NCBI GenBank assembly: GCA_910585785.1
Contig: CAJUEV010000016.1
Span: 1 to 28,552 of the forward strand
Reading direction: 5' to 3'
Origin: an uncultured Christensenella sp.
GTDB lineage: Bacteria > Bacillota > Clostridia > Christensenellales > Borkfalkiaceae
DNA length: 28,552 nt
Of this stretch, positions 1-8,064 are shown one piece after another. How positions within the stretch are numbered: position 1 is the stretch's first letter; each line of letters begins with the position of its first letter. Under the pieces are notes generated by a model. That model had not been told where the DNA came from. It ran no database searches and saw only the letters and a list, made by a program, of their open reading frames with translations. The position numbers were made by a program, and so were the translations under genes.

Positions 1-1401
1 AAAAACTGCATAGTTTTAGGGCACGTAAACGATAAAAACGGCATAAAAATGTCCAAACACAAGGGCAACGTCGTCGACCCGTGGAGCGTTTTGGACAAGC
101 AGGGAGCGGACGCCGTTCGTTGGTATTTTTATACGTCTTCCGCGCCCTGGCTGCCTTCGCGCTTTGCGGAAGAAACCGTTTCGGAAGCGCAGAGAAAGTA
201 TATAGGCACGCTTTGGAACACGTACGCGTTCTTTACGCTATATGCGGAAATAGACAAGTATAATCCCGCCGATTACAACCTTAAAAAATGCAAACTTTCG
301 TTGATGGACAAGTGGATTTTGTCCAAGCTGAACACGCTTGTGGACTTTGTGGACAAAAGTCTTGCCTCGTACGAAATTTTTGAAAGTTCGCGCGCGTTGC
401 AGGACTTTGCGGACGTGCTTTCAAACTGGTACGTGCGCCGCTGCCGCGACAGGTATTGGGGCGCCGATATGACGGAGGACAAAGCCGCCGCCTATACCAC
501 GCTTTACACCGTGCTTGTAACGCTTGCAAAAATTACGGCGCCTTACACGCCGTTTATCGCGGAAATGATGTACCGCAATCTTGTGCCCGCCTTCTATAAA
601 GACGCGCCCAAGTCCGTGCATTTGTGCGATTTTCCCAAGTCGGACAAAAAGTATATCGACAAATCGCTTGAAGACGGAATGGAGCAGGTTTTGCAGATAG
701 TAATTTTGGGCAGGGCTGCAAGAAACGCCGGCGGACTTAAAAACCGTCAGCCCCTTTCAGAAATGTTTGTGGTTTCTGAAAAGGACGTTTGCCTTTCGGA
801 TGAAGAAAAGTCAATTGTTTTGGACGAACTCAACGTAAAATCCTTTAAAATTGCGGACGACGCGGAAAAATATATTTCCTATAAACTTAAACCGCAACTT
901 AAAACGTTGGGACCCAAATACGGCAAAAAATTAGGCGTTATTTCCGCCTTTCTTGCAAATTGTAACGCAAAAGAAGTTGTAAACGCGGTTAAAAACGGCG
1001 GCGAATACAAATTGGACGGCGAAGAAATTTATTTAAAGCAGGAAGATTTGCAAATTTTTACCGAAAGCGCGGGCGGCTTTGTCGCCGCGGAAGACAGGGG
1101 CGTAACCGTGGCCCTCAACGGCGAACTTACGGACGAACTAATTTTTGAAGGCATAGAGCGGGAACTTGTTTCCAGAATTCAGAATATGCGCAAGGAAGCA
1201 GGCTTTGAAGTCACCGACAGGATAGAGGTATATTATCAGGCGCAGGGCAACGCGCAAAACGTGCTTAAAGCGGCGCGGTTTGCCGCCGACGTGCTTGCAA
1301 ACGGAGTTTTCGAAGGGATGCCTTCCGCCGATAAAAACGCGTTTATGCGCGAGCAAAACGTAAACGGTGAAAAAGTTACGCTTGCCGTAGTCAAAAAATA
1401 A
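1..1401 (+). CDS. ileS: Isoleucyl-tRNA synthetase, C-terminal part (5' end outside window)
   Basis: This charges tRNA-Ile with isoleucine in the cytoplasm. The frame is open from base 1, so the gene begins upstream; 466 residues are visible. Near the window start is the class I signature KMSKHKGN (a variant of KMSKS, starting about residue 17), followed by a VVDPW segment and the Trp/Tyr-rich anticodon-binding helices typical of clostridial IleS. The HIGH motif and editing domain must lie upstream. The C-terminal 250 residues (LKNRQPLSE, later QNMRKEAGFEV) match the tail of the eukaryote-like IleS form. It ends just before a short hairpin with a T-run. Confident in the identity; the missing part cannot be judged. 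Confidence 0.96.
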   Translation, partial: KNCIVLGHVNDKNGIKMSKHKGNVVDPWSVLDKQGADAVRWYFYTSSAPWLPSRFAEETVSEAQRKYIGTLWNTYAFFTLYAEIDKYNPADYNLKKCKLSLMDKWILSKLNTLVDFVDKSLASYEIFESSRALQDFADVLSNWYVRRCRDRYWGADMTEDKAAAYTTLYTVLVTLAKITAPYTPFIAEMMYRNLVPAFYKDAPKSVHLCDFPKSDKKYIDKSLEDGMEQVLQIVILGRAARNAGGLKNRQPLSEMFVVSEKDVCLSDEEKSIVLDELNVKSFKIADDAEKYISYKLKPQLKTLGPKYGKKLGVISAFLANCNAKEVVNAVKNGGEYKLDGEEIYLKQEDLQIFTESAGGFVAAEDRGVTVALNGELTDELIFEGIERELVSRIQNMRKEAGFEVTDRIEVYYQAQGNAQNVLKAARFAADVLANGVFEGMPSADKNAFMREQNVNGEKVTLAVVKK

Positions 1402-1429
1402 TTATTGCTTTGCAATAAGCCGTTTTTTT
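1402..1429 (+). terminator. Intrinsic terminator after ileS
   Basis: A perfect 7-bp stem (TTATTGC / GCAATAA, loop TTT) is followed by GCCG and a run of seven T. It starts directly after the ileS stop codon. Confidence 0.75.
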
Positions 1430-1486
1430 GAATTCAGCCGATTTTGCAAACTCGATAAACAAAAAAATTTCATTATTTACAGTAAG

Positions 1487-1510
1487 TGCTCATAGGTTAT
1501 TCTATGAGCA
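1487..1510 (+). promoter_or_regulatory. Inverted repeat spanning the feoA start codon
   Basis: TGCTCATAG (1487-1495) and CTATGAGCA (1502-1510) form a perfect 9-bp inverted repeat with a 6-base loop. The right arm contains the preferred feoA ATG (1504-1506), and five T follow. In RNA this would hide the start codon and could also act as a short terminator; in DNA it could be an operator for an iron regulator. It does not match a Fur box. The sequence structure is certain, the role is inference. Confidence 0.5.
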
Positions 1511-1743
1511 TTTTTGATTTAAAGGCGGGGGAAAGCGCGGTAATTTCCCGTATAGACGTAACGGGCGGCGCGCGTGCGCGTCTGGACGCGCTGGGTGTAA
1601 AAGTCGGCGAAAGGGCGGAAGTTATCGCCTTTTCTCTTTTCAAAAGCAGCGTGCTTATTTCGTGCGCGGCGGTGCGCGTGGGCGTGCGCAAGGCGCTTGC
1701 AAAAAAAATAGAAGTGGAGGCGGCGGGAAATGAACGTGGTTAA
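1504..1743 (+). CDS. feoA: Ferrous iron transport protein A (FeoA)
   Basis: Small SH3-like cytoplasmic partner of the FeoB iron transporter. The 79-residue product begins MSIFDLKAGESAVI and contains the FeoA pattern of a Leu-Gly turn (LDALGVKVGE) followed by a hydrophobic strand. A GTG at 1486 would add six residues, but ATG at 1504 fits the family's usual N-terminus; neither has a strong ribosome binding site. It overlaps feoB by 14 bases, so the two are translationally coupled. Its start codon sits inside a 9-bp inverted repeat. Confidence 0.85.
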   Translation: MSIFDLKAGESAVISRIDVTGGARARLDALGVKVGERAEVIAFSLFKSSVLISCAAVRVGVRKALAKKIEVEAAGNERG

Positions 1744-3472
1744 AAACGCGCTGTCCCGCGCGGCAAATGCGGCTTTTTCCGTTTTCAGGCGAAGCAAAAA
1801 TAAAAGCGAAAGCGGTTTGGTCGCGCAAAAAAAGGTGGTGCTTGCGGGCAACCCCAACGCGGGTAAGACCACGCTGTTTAACGCGCTTACCAAAAGCAGC
1901 CTGCGCACGGGCAATTTTCACGGCGTAACCACTTCCCCCGCGCGCAAAACGGTAAAAAACGTTTCCTATGCGGACGTTCCCGGTATGTATGCGTTTACGC
2001 CCTATTCTATGGAGGAGCAGTCCGCAATCGACGAGGTGAAGTCTTCCGATTTGATTGTAAACGTCGTTGACGCGCTTACGCTTGATAACAGCCTTAACTT
2101 GACGCGCCAGCTTATTTCAACCAACGTACCGACGGTTGTATATATCACCAAATGCGCAAGTTTGCACAGGCGCGGCGGAAAGGTTGACGTTGAAAAACTT
2201 TCCGCGCTTTTGGGCGTGCCCGTTTTAAACTGTTCGCCCAAAAAACTTAAAACTTTTATTGAAAGCGGAAACTTTGCAAAAGCGCGTACAAACTCGAATT
2301 TGAGTTTGTCCGATTGCTATTCGGGAGGGAACTTAAAAGTTTCAAAGGCGGACAGACTTTTTTGCAACAGATATTTTGCGCTGTTCTTTTTTTTGCTGTC
2401 CATCACGGCAATGTTCTTTTTTGCGTTTCATCCGGCAATGCCCGGCTCGCTTTTAAAAAATTTGCTTGAAGGGCTTATATGCGACGGGCTGGGCGGGCTT
2501 ATTTGCGCCAATTTAAAAAGCGAAGCGGTTATTTCGCTTGTTTCCGAAGGGCTTTTAGGCGGAGCAGGCGGAGTAATTTCTTTTATTCCTCAACTTTTAA
2601 TTTTATATCTCACGCTTATTTTGCTGGACGAAAGCGGAATAACTTCCACGCTTGCCTTTGCCACCGACGGATTGTTTGAAAAGGCAAATTTGTCCGGCAG
2701 GGCGGCATTTTCGCTTGTTTCGGGCTTCGGCTGCACCGCCGCCGCAATACTTACCACGCGCGGCTACTCTACGCCAAGCGCGCAAAAACGCACGGTGGCT
2801 ATTTTGCCGTTTATTCCCTGCGGGGCTAAATTGCCCGTTTTTCTCACGTTTTTGTCGCCCCTTTTCAAAAATCCTTTTCCCGTGATAACGTGCTTTTATT
2901 TTGCGGGGCTTGCGGTTGCGCTTATTGCGTCGCTGCTTATAAAAAGTGGCGGGGAAGGGATGCTTTCGGAAGTGACGCCCATAGTTTTGCCGCAGTTTAA
3001 AGCCGTGGTAATAAAGTTGTGTTTTCAGTTAAAAGAGTTTATAATAAAAATAGCGGTTACGGTTACGCTGTTTTGCACGGCAAGCTGGTTTTTTTCGCAC
3101 TACTCGTTTACTTTTCAATTTGTCGAAGCGGATAAAAGTATGCTTGCGGGGTTCAGCCGCGGAATTTTGCCGCTGTTCGTGCCTATGGGCATAACGGATT
3201 GGCGCCTTGCATACGCGGCGCTGTGCGGATTTATAGCAAAGGAAAACGTTGCGGCAACGGTGGCTATGCTTATGCCCGCGGGGATTGGCGTGGGGTTGGC
3301 GCCCTCGCTTGCGATGTGCGCGTTTATTCTGCTTTGTCCCGCGTGCGTTTCCGCTTTTTCGGCTTCCTGCAAAGAGGTGGGCTGGAAGTTCAGCCTTAAA
3401 TGCGCGGGCTTTCAGTTGCTTGCAGCGTTTGCGGCAGGCTATACCGTAAATTTAATTTTCGGATTATTTTGA
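1730..3472 (+). CDS. feoB: Ferrous iron transporter FeoB (short form, altered G4 motif)
   Basis: Membrane Fe(II) importer with an N-terminal G domain. Of 580 residues, the first ~34 are a basic extension. The G1 loop GNPNAGKTT is at residues 40-48, a G2-like GVTT at about 65-68, and G3 DVPG at 82-85. The expected G4 NxxD is replaced by TKCA at 140-143, so guanine specificity may be weakened. The membrane part holds the FeoB gate patterns SGFGCTAAA, CGAKLPVF and GFIAKENV. It is shorter than many FeoB proteins (600-750). A GGAGG site precedes the ATG. It is co-transcribed with feoA and probably the downstream pseudouridine synthase gene (6 bases between them). Confidence 0.93.
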   Translation: MNVVKNALSRAANAAFSVFRRSKNKSESGLVAQKKVVLAGNPNAGKTTLFNALTKSSLRTGNFHGVTTSPARKTVKNVSYADVPGMYAFTPYSMEEQSAIDEVKSSDLIVNVVDALTLDNSLNLTRQLISTNVPTVVYITKCASLHRRGGKVDVEKLSALLGVPVLNCSPKKLKTFIESGNFAKARTNSNLSLSDCYSGGNLKVSKADRLFCNRYFALFFFLLSITAMFFFAFHPAMPGSLLKNLLEGLICDGLGGLICANLKSEAVISLVSEGLLGGAGGVISFIPQLLILYLTLILLDESGITSTLAFATDGLFEKANLSGRAAFSLVSGFGCTAAAILTTRGYSTPSAQKRTVAILPFIPCGAKLPVFLTFLSPLFKNPFPVITCFYFAGLAVALIASLLIKSGGEGMLSEVTPIVLPQFKAVVIKLCFQLKEFIIKIAVTVTLFCTASWFFSHYSFTFQFVEADKSMLAGFSRGILPLFVPMGITDWRLAYAALCGFIAKENVAATVAMLMPAGIGVGLAPSLAMCAFILLCPACVSAFSASCKEVGWKFSLKCAGFQLLAAFAAGYTVNLIFGLF

Positions 3473-3478
3473 TTTTTT

Positions 3479-4306
3479 ATGAAAACTTTTACAGCAGACG
3501 CGGCTTGTTCGCTGAAAGAATTTACCGACTTTAATTTTCCGCAGGGCGCGTTTTGTTTTTCGCGGCTTTTAAAAGCGCGCGACATAAAGGTAAACGGCGC
3601 GCGCATAGGGAAAAACGTTGCGATTGCTGCGGGCGATATAATAACCTATTACACAACCCCCGCGCAGGAGGCGAAGCAAAGCCATTTCACCGTTTACGAG
3701 GACGCAAATATTTACGTTGCGGATAAATTTTCGGGCGTGACAAGCGAGGGGCTTTTTGCGGAATTGCGCGGCAGGGGCGAATTTTACGCCGTGCACAGGC
3801 TGGACAGAAACACCGAAGGGCTTATTGTTTTTGCCAAAACAAAGTCGGCGGAAGGGCTGCTTCTGGCGGCTTTTAAGCAAAGGCAGGTGCAAAAAACCTA
3901 TCTTGCGCTATGCAAAAACAATTTCAAGACGGACGGCGCGCTTTTGACGGCTTATCTTGTTAAGGATGAAAAAACGTCTTCCGTCAAAATTTACGATTGT
4001 CCCGTAAACGGCGCGGTTAAAATTATAACGGAATTTACCGTTGCCGAGCGGCGCGGCGATATTGCGCTTGTAAAAATAAATTTGCATACGGGCAAAACCC
4101 ACCAGATTCGCGCGCACACCGCGCATATCGGTTGTCCCGTTCTTGGCGACGAAAAGTACGGCGACGGCGCTTTGAACAAAAAATATAAATGCGCGCGGCA
4201 AAGACTTGTTTCAAAACAAATTATTTTTAATTTGCAAGGCGGGCTTGAATACCTGAACGGCAAAGTTTTTGAAAGCCGCTTTACACCCAAAACCGAAGAT
4301 TTATAA
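3479..4306 (+). CDS. RluA-family RNA pseudouridine synthase
   Basis: Isomerises specific uridines in rRNA or tRNA to pseudouridine. The 275-residue protein has an S4-like RNA-binding segment at about residues 25-55 (SRLLKARDIKVNG), then the catalytic signature HRLDRNTEG with catalytic Asp109. Later come LHTGKTHQIRAH and GDEKYG, both conserved in RluA/RluD. Which uridine it modifies cannot be read from sequence. It begins 6 bases after feoB and is followed by a GC-rich hairpin. Confidence 0.92.
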   Translation: MKTFTADAACSLKEFTDFNFPQGAFCFSRLLKARDIKVNGARIGKNVAIAAGDIITYYTTPAQEAKQSHFTVYEDANIYVADKFSGVTSEGLFAELRGRGEFYAVHRLDRNTEGLIVFAKTKSAEGLLLAAFKQRQVQKTYLALCKNNFKTDGALLTAYLVKDEKTSSVKIYDCPVNGAVKIITEFTVAERRGDIALVKINLHTGKTHQIRAHTAHIGCPVLGDEKYGDGALNKKYKCARQRLVSKQIIFNLQGGLEYLNGKVFESRFTPKTEDL

Positions 4307-4314
4307 AACTTATT

Positions 4315-4344
4315 AATCCCCCGCGCCAACTCACGCGGGGGATT
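4315..4344. terminator. GC-rich hairpin, probable terminator
   Basis: A perfect 11-bp inverted repeat (AATCCCCCGCG / CGCGGGGGATT, 8-base loop) lies 8 bases after the pseudouridine synthase gene. Only three T follow on the + strand, so it is a weak textbook terminator but well placed. Confidence 0.6.
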
Positions 4345-4371
4345 TGCCGTATCTCCGCGCAAAAGTCGGGG

Positions 4372-4400
4372 TTGACAACAATATAAAAGCGGTATAAAAT
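4372..4400 (+). promoter_or_regulatory. SigA-type promoter for the partner-switch operon
   Basis: A perfect -35 TTGACA (4372-4377) is 17 bases from -10 TAAAAT (4395-4400). It lies about 50 bases upstream of the STAS gene, with the AGGAG site between them. The vegetative consensus suggests the operon is made by the housekeeping polymerase rather than only by its own sigma factor. Confidence 0.75.
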
Positions 4401-4449
4401 GTTTTTTGTAAATATAAACGGTTTATAAATAGATATAGGAGATTATTTT

Positions 4450-4758
4450 ATGCAGCAGGTTAAACTTATTTCCGCGGACGGTTGTCTTAAATTTTCGCTT
4501 TCGGGTGAAATTGACTCCGCCACCAGCGAGGATTTTTACGCGCAGGTCTGCGCCGCTTACGAGCACGATAAAAAGAACGTTTTATTCGATTGCTCCGCGC
4601 TTACGTTTATTGACAGCACTACTTTGGGTACGTTTGTCAAAATTCTTAAAAAAACGCGCGCCGACGGCTTTGACGCCGCGCTTGAACACGTTCGTCCCAA
4701 CGTAAAAAAACTGTTCGACATATGCGCACTCAATACAATTATGGAGATACGGCCGTGA
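4450..4758 (+). CDS. STAS-domain anti-sigma factor antagonist (RsbV/SpoIIAA-like)
   Basis: In partner-switching systems this protein, when unphosphorylated, binds the anti-sigma kinase and frees the sigma factor. The 102-residue product covers a whole STAS domain: LSGEIDSATSEDF near the N-terminus and IDSTTLG at residues 54-60, with Ser56 at the usual phosphorylation position. The canonical motif is DS(S/T)GLG; here the Gly is Thr. AGGAG precedes the ATG. It overlaps the next gene by four bases (GTGA). First gene of a four-gene operon behind a consensus promoter. Confidence 0.88.
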   Translation: MQQVKLISADGCLKFSLSGEIDSATSEDFYAQVCAAYEHDKKNVLFDCSALTFIDSTTLGTFVKILKKTRADGFDAALEHVRPNVKKLFDICALNTIMEIRP

Positions 4759-5105
4759 AAGAATTTTTTATAAAATTTCATCTTGCCGACAGCGGCTATT
4801 TTACCGCGCTCAGGCTTGCCGCGGGCGCCGTTTGCTCGTCCTTGCGCGAGGCGGATTTGGACACGTTGGAAGATTTTAAAGTGTGCGTAACCGAAAGCGC
4901 GCTTATATTAAAAAATTGCGGTTTTGAGTATGCCACGGTCGTTTTTAACGGCGGTGAGGACGTTTGTTGCGTTATTGCCGGCGAGGGGGGCGCGCCCTGT
5001 GCGGGCGATAACGAACTTTCGCTTGCGCTTATTTCCGCGTTGGTTAAAGAGTGCGATATTTCCCGCAAGGGCGAAATTATTGAAAAAGTGACTTTGAAGA
5101 TATGA
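4755..5105 (+). CDS. Degenerate HATPase-like protein (RsbW/SpoIIAB-related)
   Basis: Encodes 116 residues from a GTG with GGAG eight bases upstream; a longer start at 4722 would run deep into the STAS gene and has no such site. The position between a STAS antagonist and a sigma factor is that of the anti-sigma kinase RsbW/SpoIIAB. The segment LEDFKVCVTESALILKN resembles the helix carrying the N-box Glu and Asn. However no DxGxG (G1) or GxGL (G2) nucleotide-binding loop is visible, so it may not bind ATP. Family assignment rests on context and weak pattern. Starts and stops overlap both neighbours by four bases. Confidence 0.6.
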   Translation: MKEFFIKFHLADSGYFTALRLAAGAVCSSLREADLDTLEDFKVCVTESALILKNCGFEYATVVFNGGEDVCCVIAGEGGAPCAGDNELSLALISALVKECDISRKGEIIEKVTLKI

Positions 5106-5833
5106 TGACGCAGGAAGAAGCGAACGAACTGTTCCGAAAATACCGCGACACGCGGGACGTGAATATACGGAACAAGTTAGTCGCAAACTATTATTATATA
5201 GCCGAAATACTTGCCAAAAAGTTTTCCGGCAGGGGTGTTGAGTACGACGATTTGCTGCAAGTCGCGTCCGAAGCGCTTATTGTCGGGGTTGAAAAATTCG
5301 ACCCTGATTTGGGCAACCGCTTCACCACGTACATAACCCCCACGGTTACGGGGGTAATAAAAAATTATTTCCGCGACTATTCGCGCACGGTAAGGCTTCC
5401 GCGCAGAATTTACGCTATTGCGGCAAAAGTAAGACAAGAAAGCGAAGAATACTTTAAATTATACGGCGCAAAACCCACTGTAAAGCAGTTGTCTGAAAGG
5501 TTGAATTTTTCGGAAGAAACCATTTTGGAAGCGCTTGAATGCAAAATGCCCGTAAGTCTGGACGCGCGTATGGGAGGAGAGGACGGTGAAACGGATTCGC
5601 CTTTGTACGACGTAATTGCCGACGACGGCGAAACGTTTGAAAACTTTGTTGACAAAGAAGCGCTTAAATCGGAAATAAAAAAACTTGACCCTACCGAAAG
5701 GCAAGTTATAAACTTGCGGTTTTTGCAGGGCAAGTCGCAGTCGGAAGTCGGCAAAATGCTTGGCGTAAGTCAGATGTTTGTATCCCGCGCGGAAAGAAAA
5801 ATTGTTGAAAAATTAAAGGACGCGCTGTTGTGA
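5102..5833 (+). CDS. SigB/SigF-type RNA polymerase sigma factor
   Basis: Alternative sigma-70 family factor of 243 residues. Region 2 is clear: LVANYYYIAEILAKKF, then GVEYDDLLQVASEALI and the -10 recognition segment FRDYSRTVRLPRRI. Region 3 follows (about residues 120-150), and region 4 has LDPTERQVINLRFLQGKSQSEV-type helix-turn-helix ending in SRAERKI. The LPRRI tail of region 2 is closer to SigB than to the sporulation factors SigF/SigG, so a stress or envelope role seems likelier than forespore control, but this is inference. It overlaps the neighbouring genes by 4 bases on each side (ATGA and GTGA). Confidence 0.92.
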   Translation: MMTQEEANELFRKYRDTRDVNIRNKLVANYYYIAEILAKKFSGRGVEYDDLLQVASEALIVGVEKFDPDLGNRFTTYITPTVTGVIKNYFRDYSRTVRLPRRIYAIAAKVRQESEEYFKLYGAKPTVKQLSERLNFSEETILEALECKMPVSLDARMGGEDGETDSPLYDVIADDGETFENFVDKEALKSEIKKLDPTERQVINLRFLQGKSQSEVGKMLGVSQMFVSRAERKIVEKLKDALL

Positions 5834-6195
5834 AAGTAACTTTCAAGGTGGACAATTTAAACGAAATGACTGCCGAACTTGCAGCCTTTGCCGAGTTGTT
5901 GCGCGGGCAAACCGTGCGCGACGAGGACGTTTTTGCAAGCAGGCTTGTTTCCTGCGAGCTTATTACAAACGTTATCCGTCACGGCGGAGAGGGGGCGGAG
6001 TTTATTGCCGAACTGTTTTCGGACAGAATTCTTATAAAAGTATTGGCTAAAAGTCTGGACGGAATAAATATCCGTACCGAGGTGCCGGACGTGTTTGCCG
6101 AAAGCGGCAGAGGGCTTTACATTATTCGCTGCTTCGGCGAAATTGAAAGTCTGGAAAGCGGCGGGCTGTCCGTCTGCATTAAAAGACATTTGTAA
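5830..6195 (+). CDS. HATPase-fold anti-sigma factor / serine kinase-like protein
   Basis: The 121-residue protein has an N-box helix with Glu43, Asn47 and His51 (CELITNVIRHGG) and a G2-type loop SGRGLYIIR near residue 91-99. This is the GHKL ATPase layout of RsbW/SpoIIAB/RsbT. The G1 DxGxG motif is not evident, the matching stretch reading VLAKSLDGIN. It starts at a GTG overlapping the sigma stop. Being after, rather than before, the sigma gene is unusual for the true anti-sigma factor, so either this or the upstream protein may be the sigma-binding partner. A terminator follows. Confidence 0.8.
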   Translation: MKVTFKVDNLNEMTAELAAFAELLRGQTVRDEDVFASRLVSCELITNVIRHGGEGAEFIAELFSDRILIKVLAKSLDGINIRTEVPDVFAESGRGLYIIRCFGEIESLESGGLSVCIKRHL

Positions 6196-6208
6196 AATAA
6201 AAAAATTT

Positions 6209-6249
6209 GCCCCTTGCGCCGTAAAAATTTAAAGGTGCGGGGGCTTTTT
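6209..6249 (+). terminator. Intrinsic terminator of the sigma operon
   Basis: An imperfect GC-rich stem between 6209-6220 (GCCCCTTGCGCC) and 6234-6244 (GGTGCGGGGGC) is followed by five T. It lies just after the last gene of the operon. Confidence 0.75.
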
Positions 6250-6340
6250 AAAAGCATTTTTATAAAACTTTGCCGCTTACTCTACGTTGCAATTTGTATA
6301 TTAAGCATTCGCACAACCGACTTTTAAAGCGTAAAATAAA

Positions 6341-6368
6341 CCCCCGTTCCGTAGTTTCGGAACGGGGG
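6341..6368 (-). terminator. Terminator of the - strand membrane protein gene
   Basis: A perfect 11-bp stem (CCCCCGTTCCG / CGGAACGGGGG, 6-base loop) lies 15 bases beyond the stop of the - strand gene. Reading the - strand, TTTATTTTA follows the stem. Confidence 0.8.
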
Positions 6369-6383
6369 TAAGTTTGTTTTAAA

Positions 6384-7943
6384 TTATTCCATTATGTTGC
6401 CTTGTTCGTACAACTTATTGATAAGTCCGTGAGAAACGCGGTCGCATATTCTTGCGTAGTAGATAAATACCGACGAGAAGAATTTGCCGTTGTTTCCGCC
6501 GACTACATAATCGGGCACGTTGGGAAGAACAAGATTCTTTTCAAGGAAGCAATGAGCAAACTCAATTCTTTCCGAGTTTGTAAGTTTTTTAATAAACTCG
6601 TCTACGGGGCCGTCGTATATAGGTTCGACAGTATAAACGGAAGGGTCGGGATTTTTCTGAACAATGGGAGTGGATTCCGCAGCGGCTGTTTCTTCGTCTT
6701 CCACAACGCCGTTTTTGGCTTTCTTAGCGGCTTCCTTTTCCGCTTTCTTCGCTTCTTTTGCAGCGCGCTTTTCAGCCTTCTTGTCAACTTTTTCTTCTTT
6801 AACGGCTACCGCTGCCGCTTCGCCGTCCGTTTCTTTCGCTTCCGCGTTTTCTTCCTTAACCGCGGGTTTAGCGGCTTTTTTGGTTTTCTTCGCGGGTTTA
6901 TACGCGATAAGACGGATAAGGTTGATTATAAACTGCAACAGCGCTATAACCGCAAGCACGTATCCGAAGAAGCCGAGCGTTACGTCCTTTATAACAAATG
7001 TGAACACAACCAAAACGACGACAAGGATAAGTTGAAGAATGTATCTTACAAGGTTGGCTATAAGCATAAACTTTTTGGTGGTTTTGCCCAAGCCCATAAG
7101 GTCGAGAATAAAGTTGATTACGACAAACAGAGAAAGCGCAAGCGCAACTCCCGTCAAAATCTTTTCAAGCAAAGCGCCCGTAAACATTGTCGAGAACGAG
7201 CCGACGAACAAATCGCTGATAAGCGAAGCGCCGAACACCGCGCCGTTTGCGGTGGTGTAAAGGCTGTAATTGTTTATAAACGCGGGAAGTTTGCCTATAA
7301 TTCCGCCAAGCTGCTGTTCAAGTATGTTGAATACCGTAAACAGCACTGCCGCGGAGGAAAGAAGCAAAAGGAAAAATTTGATTATGCCTGAGCCCTTTCT
7401 GTAAGCCACGCTCTGGATAAAAAGCGTAAGCACGCAACCGCCCAAAGCGATAACGGGAGCGAAAGCCCAAGCCTTCCAAGCGGTCGCGCCGACGGTGATT
7501 TGTCCGAGTTGAATCAAAACGAACAAAGAAGCGGCAACTGCGCCGAGAATTTCAACAAAGCAAGCGGTTCTGAGAGCCGTGCGTGAGTTTCTGTTGCTTG
7601 CGATTACGGGGATAAGTCCGATAAGCGCGATAACGCAAACAAGAACGTACAAAAGAACGAGAGCAGCGCCCAAATCAAATGCGGGAATAACGCCGAAAAG
7701 TTTGACGTCGCTCGCGTAAGAGTATACAAATTCGGCGGGGGCGAAAGGAATTTTAAGCCCAAACGTCCCGATTGCCGCAAACGCCTGCATAATCAGCATA
7801 TTATCCAAGCCGAAGTTGCCTTTCAGCGGGAGGGGTGCAAGAGGAACAAGCAAACCCGCAAGCAAACACAAAAGGGCGATGACGTATGTCGCCAGCGCAG
7901 CCCATTTTGCAGGCTTGTTAGACTTTTTTATGTCTTTTCCCAT
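6384..7943 (-). CDS. Multi-spanning membrane protein with Lys/Ala-rich linker and conserved-looking C-terminal domain, function unknown
   Basis: I do not recognise this 519-residue protein. From ATG at 7943 (GGAGA nine bases upstream on the - strand; the longer frame to 8006 has no such site) it begins MGKDIKKSNK, then about ten hydrophobic segments fill residues 15-350. A low-complexity linker of Lys, Ala and Glu repeats (about 355-420) connects to a soluble C-terminal domain of ~85 residues (SVYTVEPIYDGPVDEF... CFLEKN...). The charged linker should be cytoplasmic. It is transcribed alone from a consensus promoter and ends in a strong hairpin. Possibly a lineage-specific envelope protein. 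Confidence 0.8.
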   Translation of the reverse strand: MGKDIKKSNKPAKWAALATYVIALLCLLAGLLVPLAPLPLKGNFGLDNMLIMQAFAAIGTFGLKIPFAPAEFVYSYASDVKLFGVIPAFDLGAALVLLYVLVCVIALIGLIPVIASNRNSRTALRTACFVEILGAVAASLFVLIQLGQITVGATAWKAWAFAPVIALGGCVLTLFIQSVAYRKGSGIIKFFLLLLSSAAVLFTVFNILEQQLGGIIGKLPAFINNYSLYTTANGAVFGASLISDLFVGSFSTMFTGALLEKILTGVALALSLFVVINFILDLMGLGKTTKKFMLIANLVRYILQLILVVVLVVFTFVIKDVTLGFFGYVLAVIALLQFIINLIRLIAYKPAKKTKKAAKPAVKEENAEAKETDGEAAAVAVKEEKVDKKAEKRAAKEAKKAEKEAAKKAKNGVVEDEETAAAESTPIVQKNPDPSVYTVEPIYDGPVDEFIKKLTNSERIEFAHCFLEKNLVLPNVPDYVVGGNNGKFFSSVFIYYARICDRVSHGLINKLYEQGNIME

Positions 7944-8035
7944 TTCTAAAATCTCCAAAGTTAAAATATTTAAGCGCCTTGACAGGCGGATATAGCGTAC
8001 TTTCAACTATAAACAATACTACTTGTACAATGCTT

Positions 8036-8064
8036 ATTCTATAACAATCAAACGGCATTGTCAA
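8036..8064 (-). promoter_or_regulatory. SigA-type promoter of the membrane protein gene
   Basis: On the - strand TTGACA (8059-8064) is 17 bases from TAGAAT (8036-8041). This supports the start at 7943 with a leader of roughly 85 bases. Confidence 0.75.

Noticed and set aside
4722..4754. Earlier ATG start for the degenerate HATPase-like gene
   Set aside because: The GTG at 4755 has a correctly spaced GGAG and gives the same 4-base overlap as the other genes in this operon.
6402..7391. Long + strand ORF (329 codons)
   Set aside because: It is antisense to the membrane protein gene, which has a promoter, ribosome binding site and hydrophobic helices. The ORF's protein is compositionally odd (Phe/Arg/Lys rich) and has no ribosome binding site.
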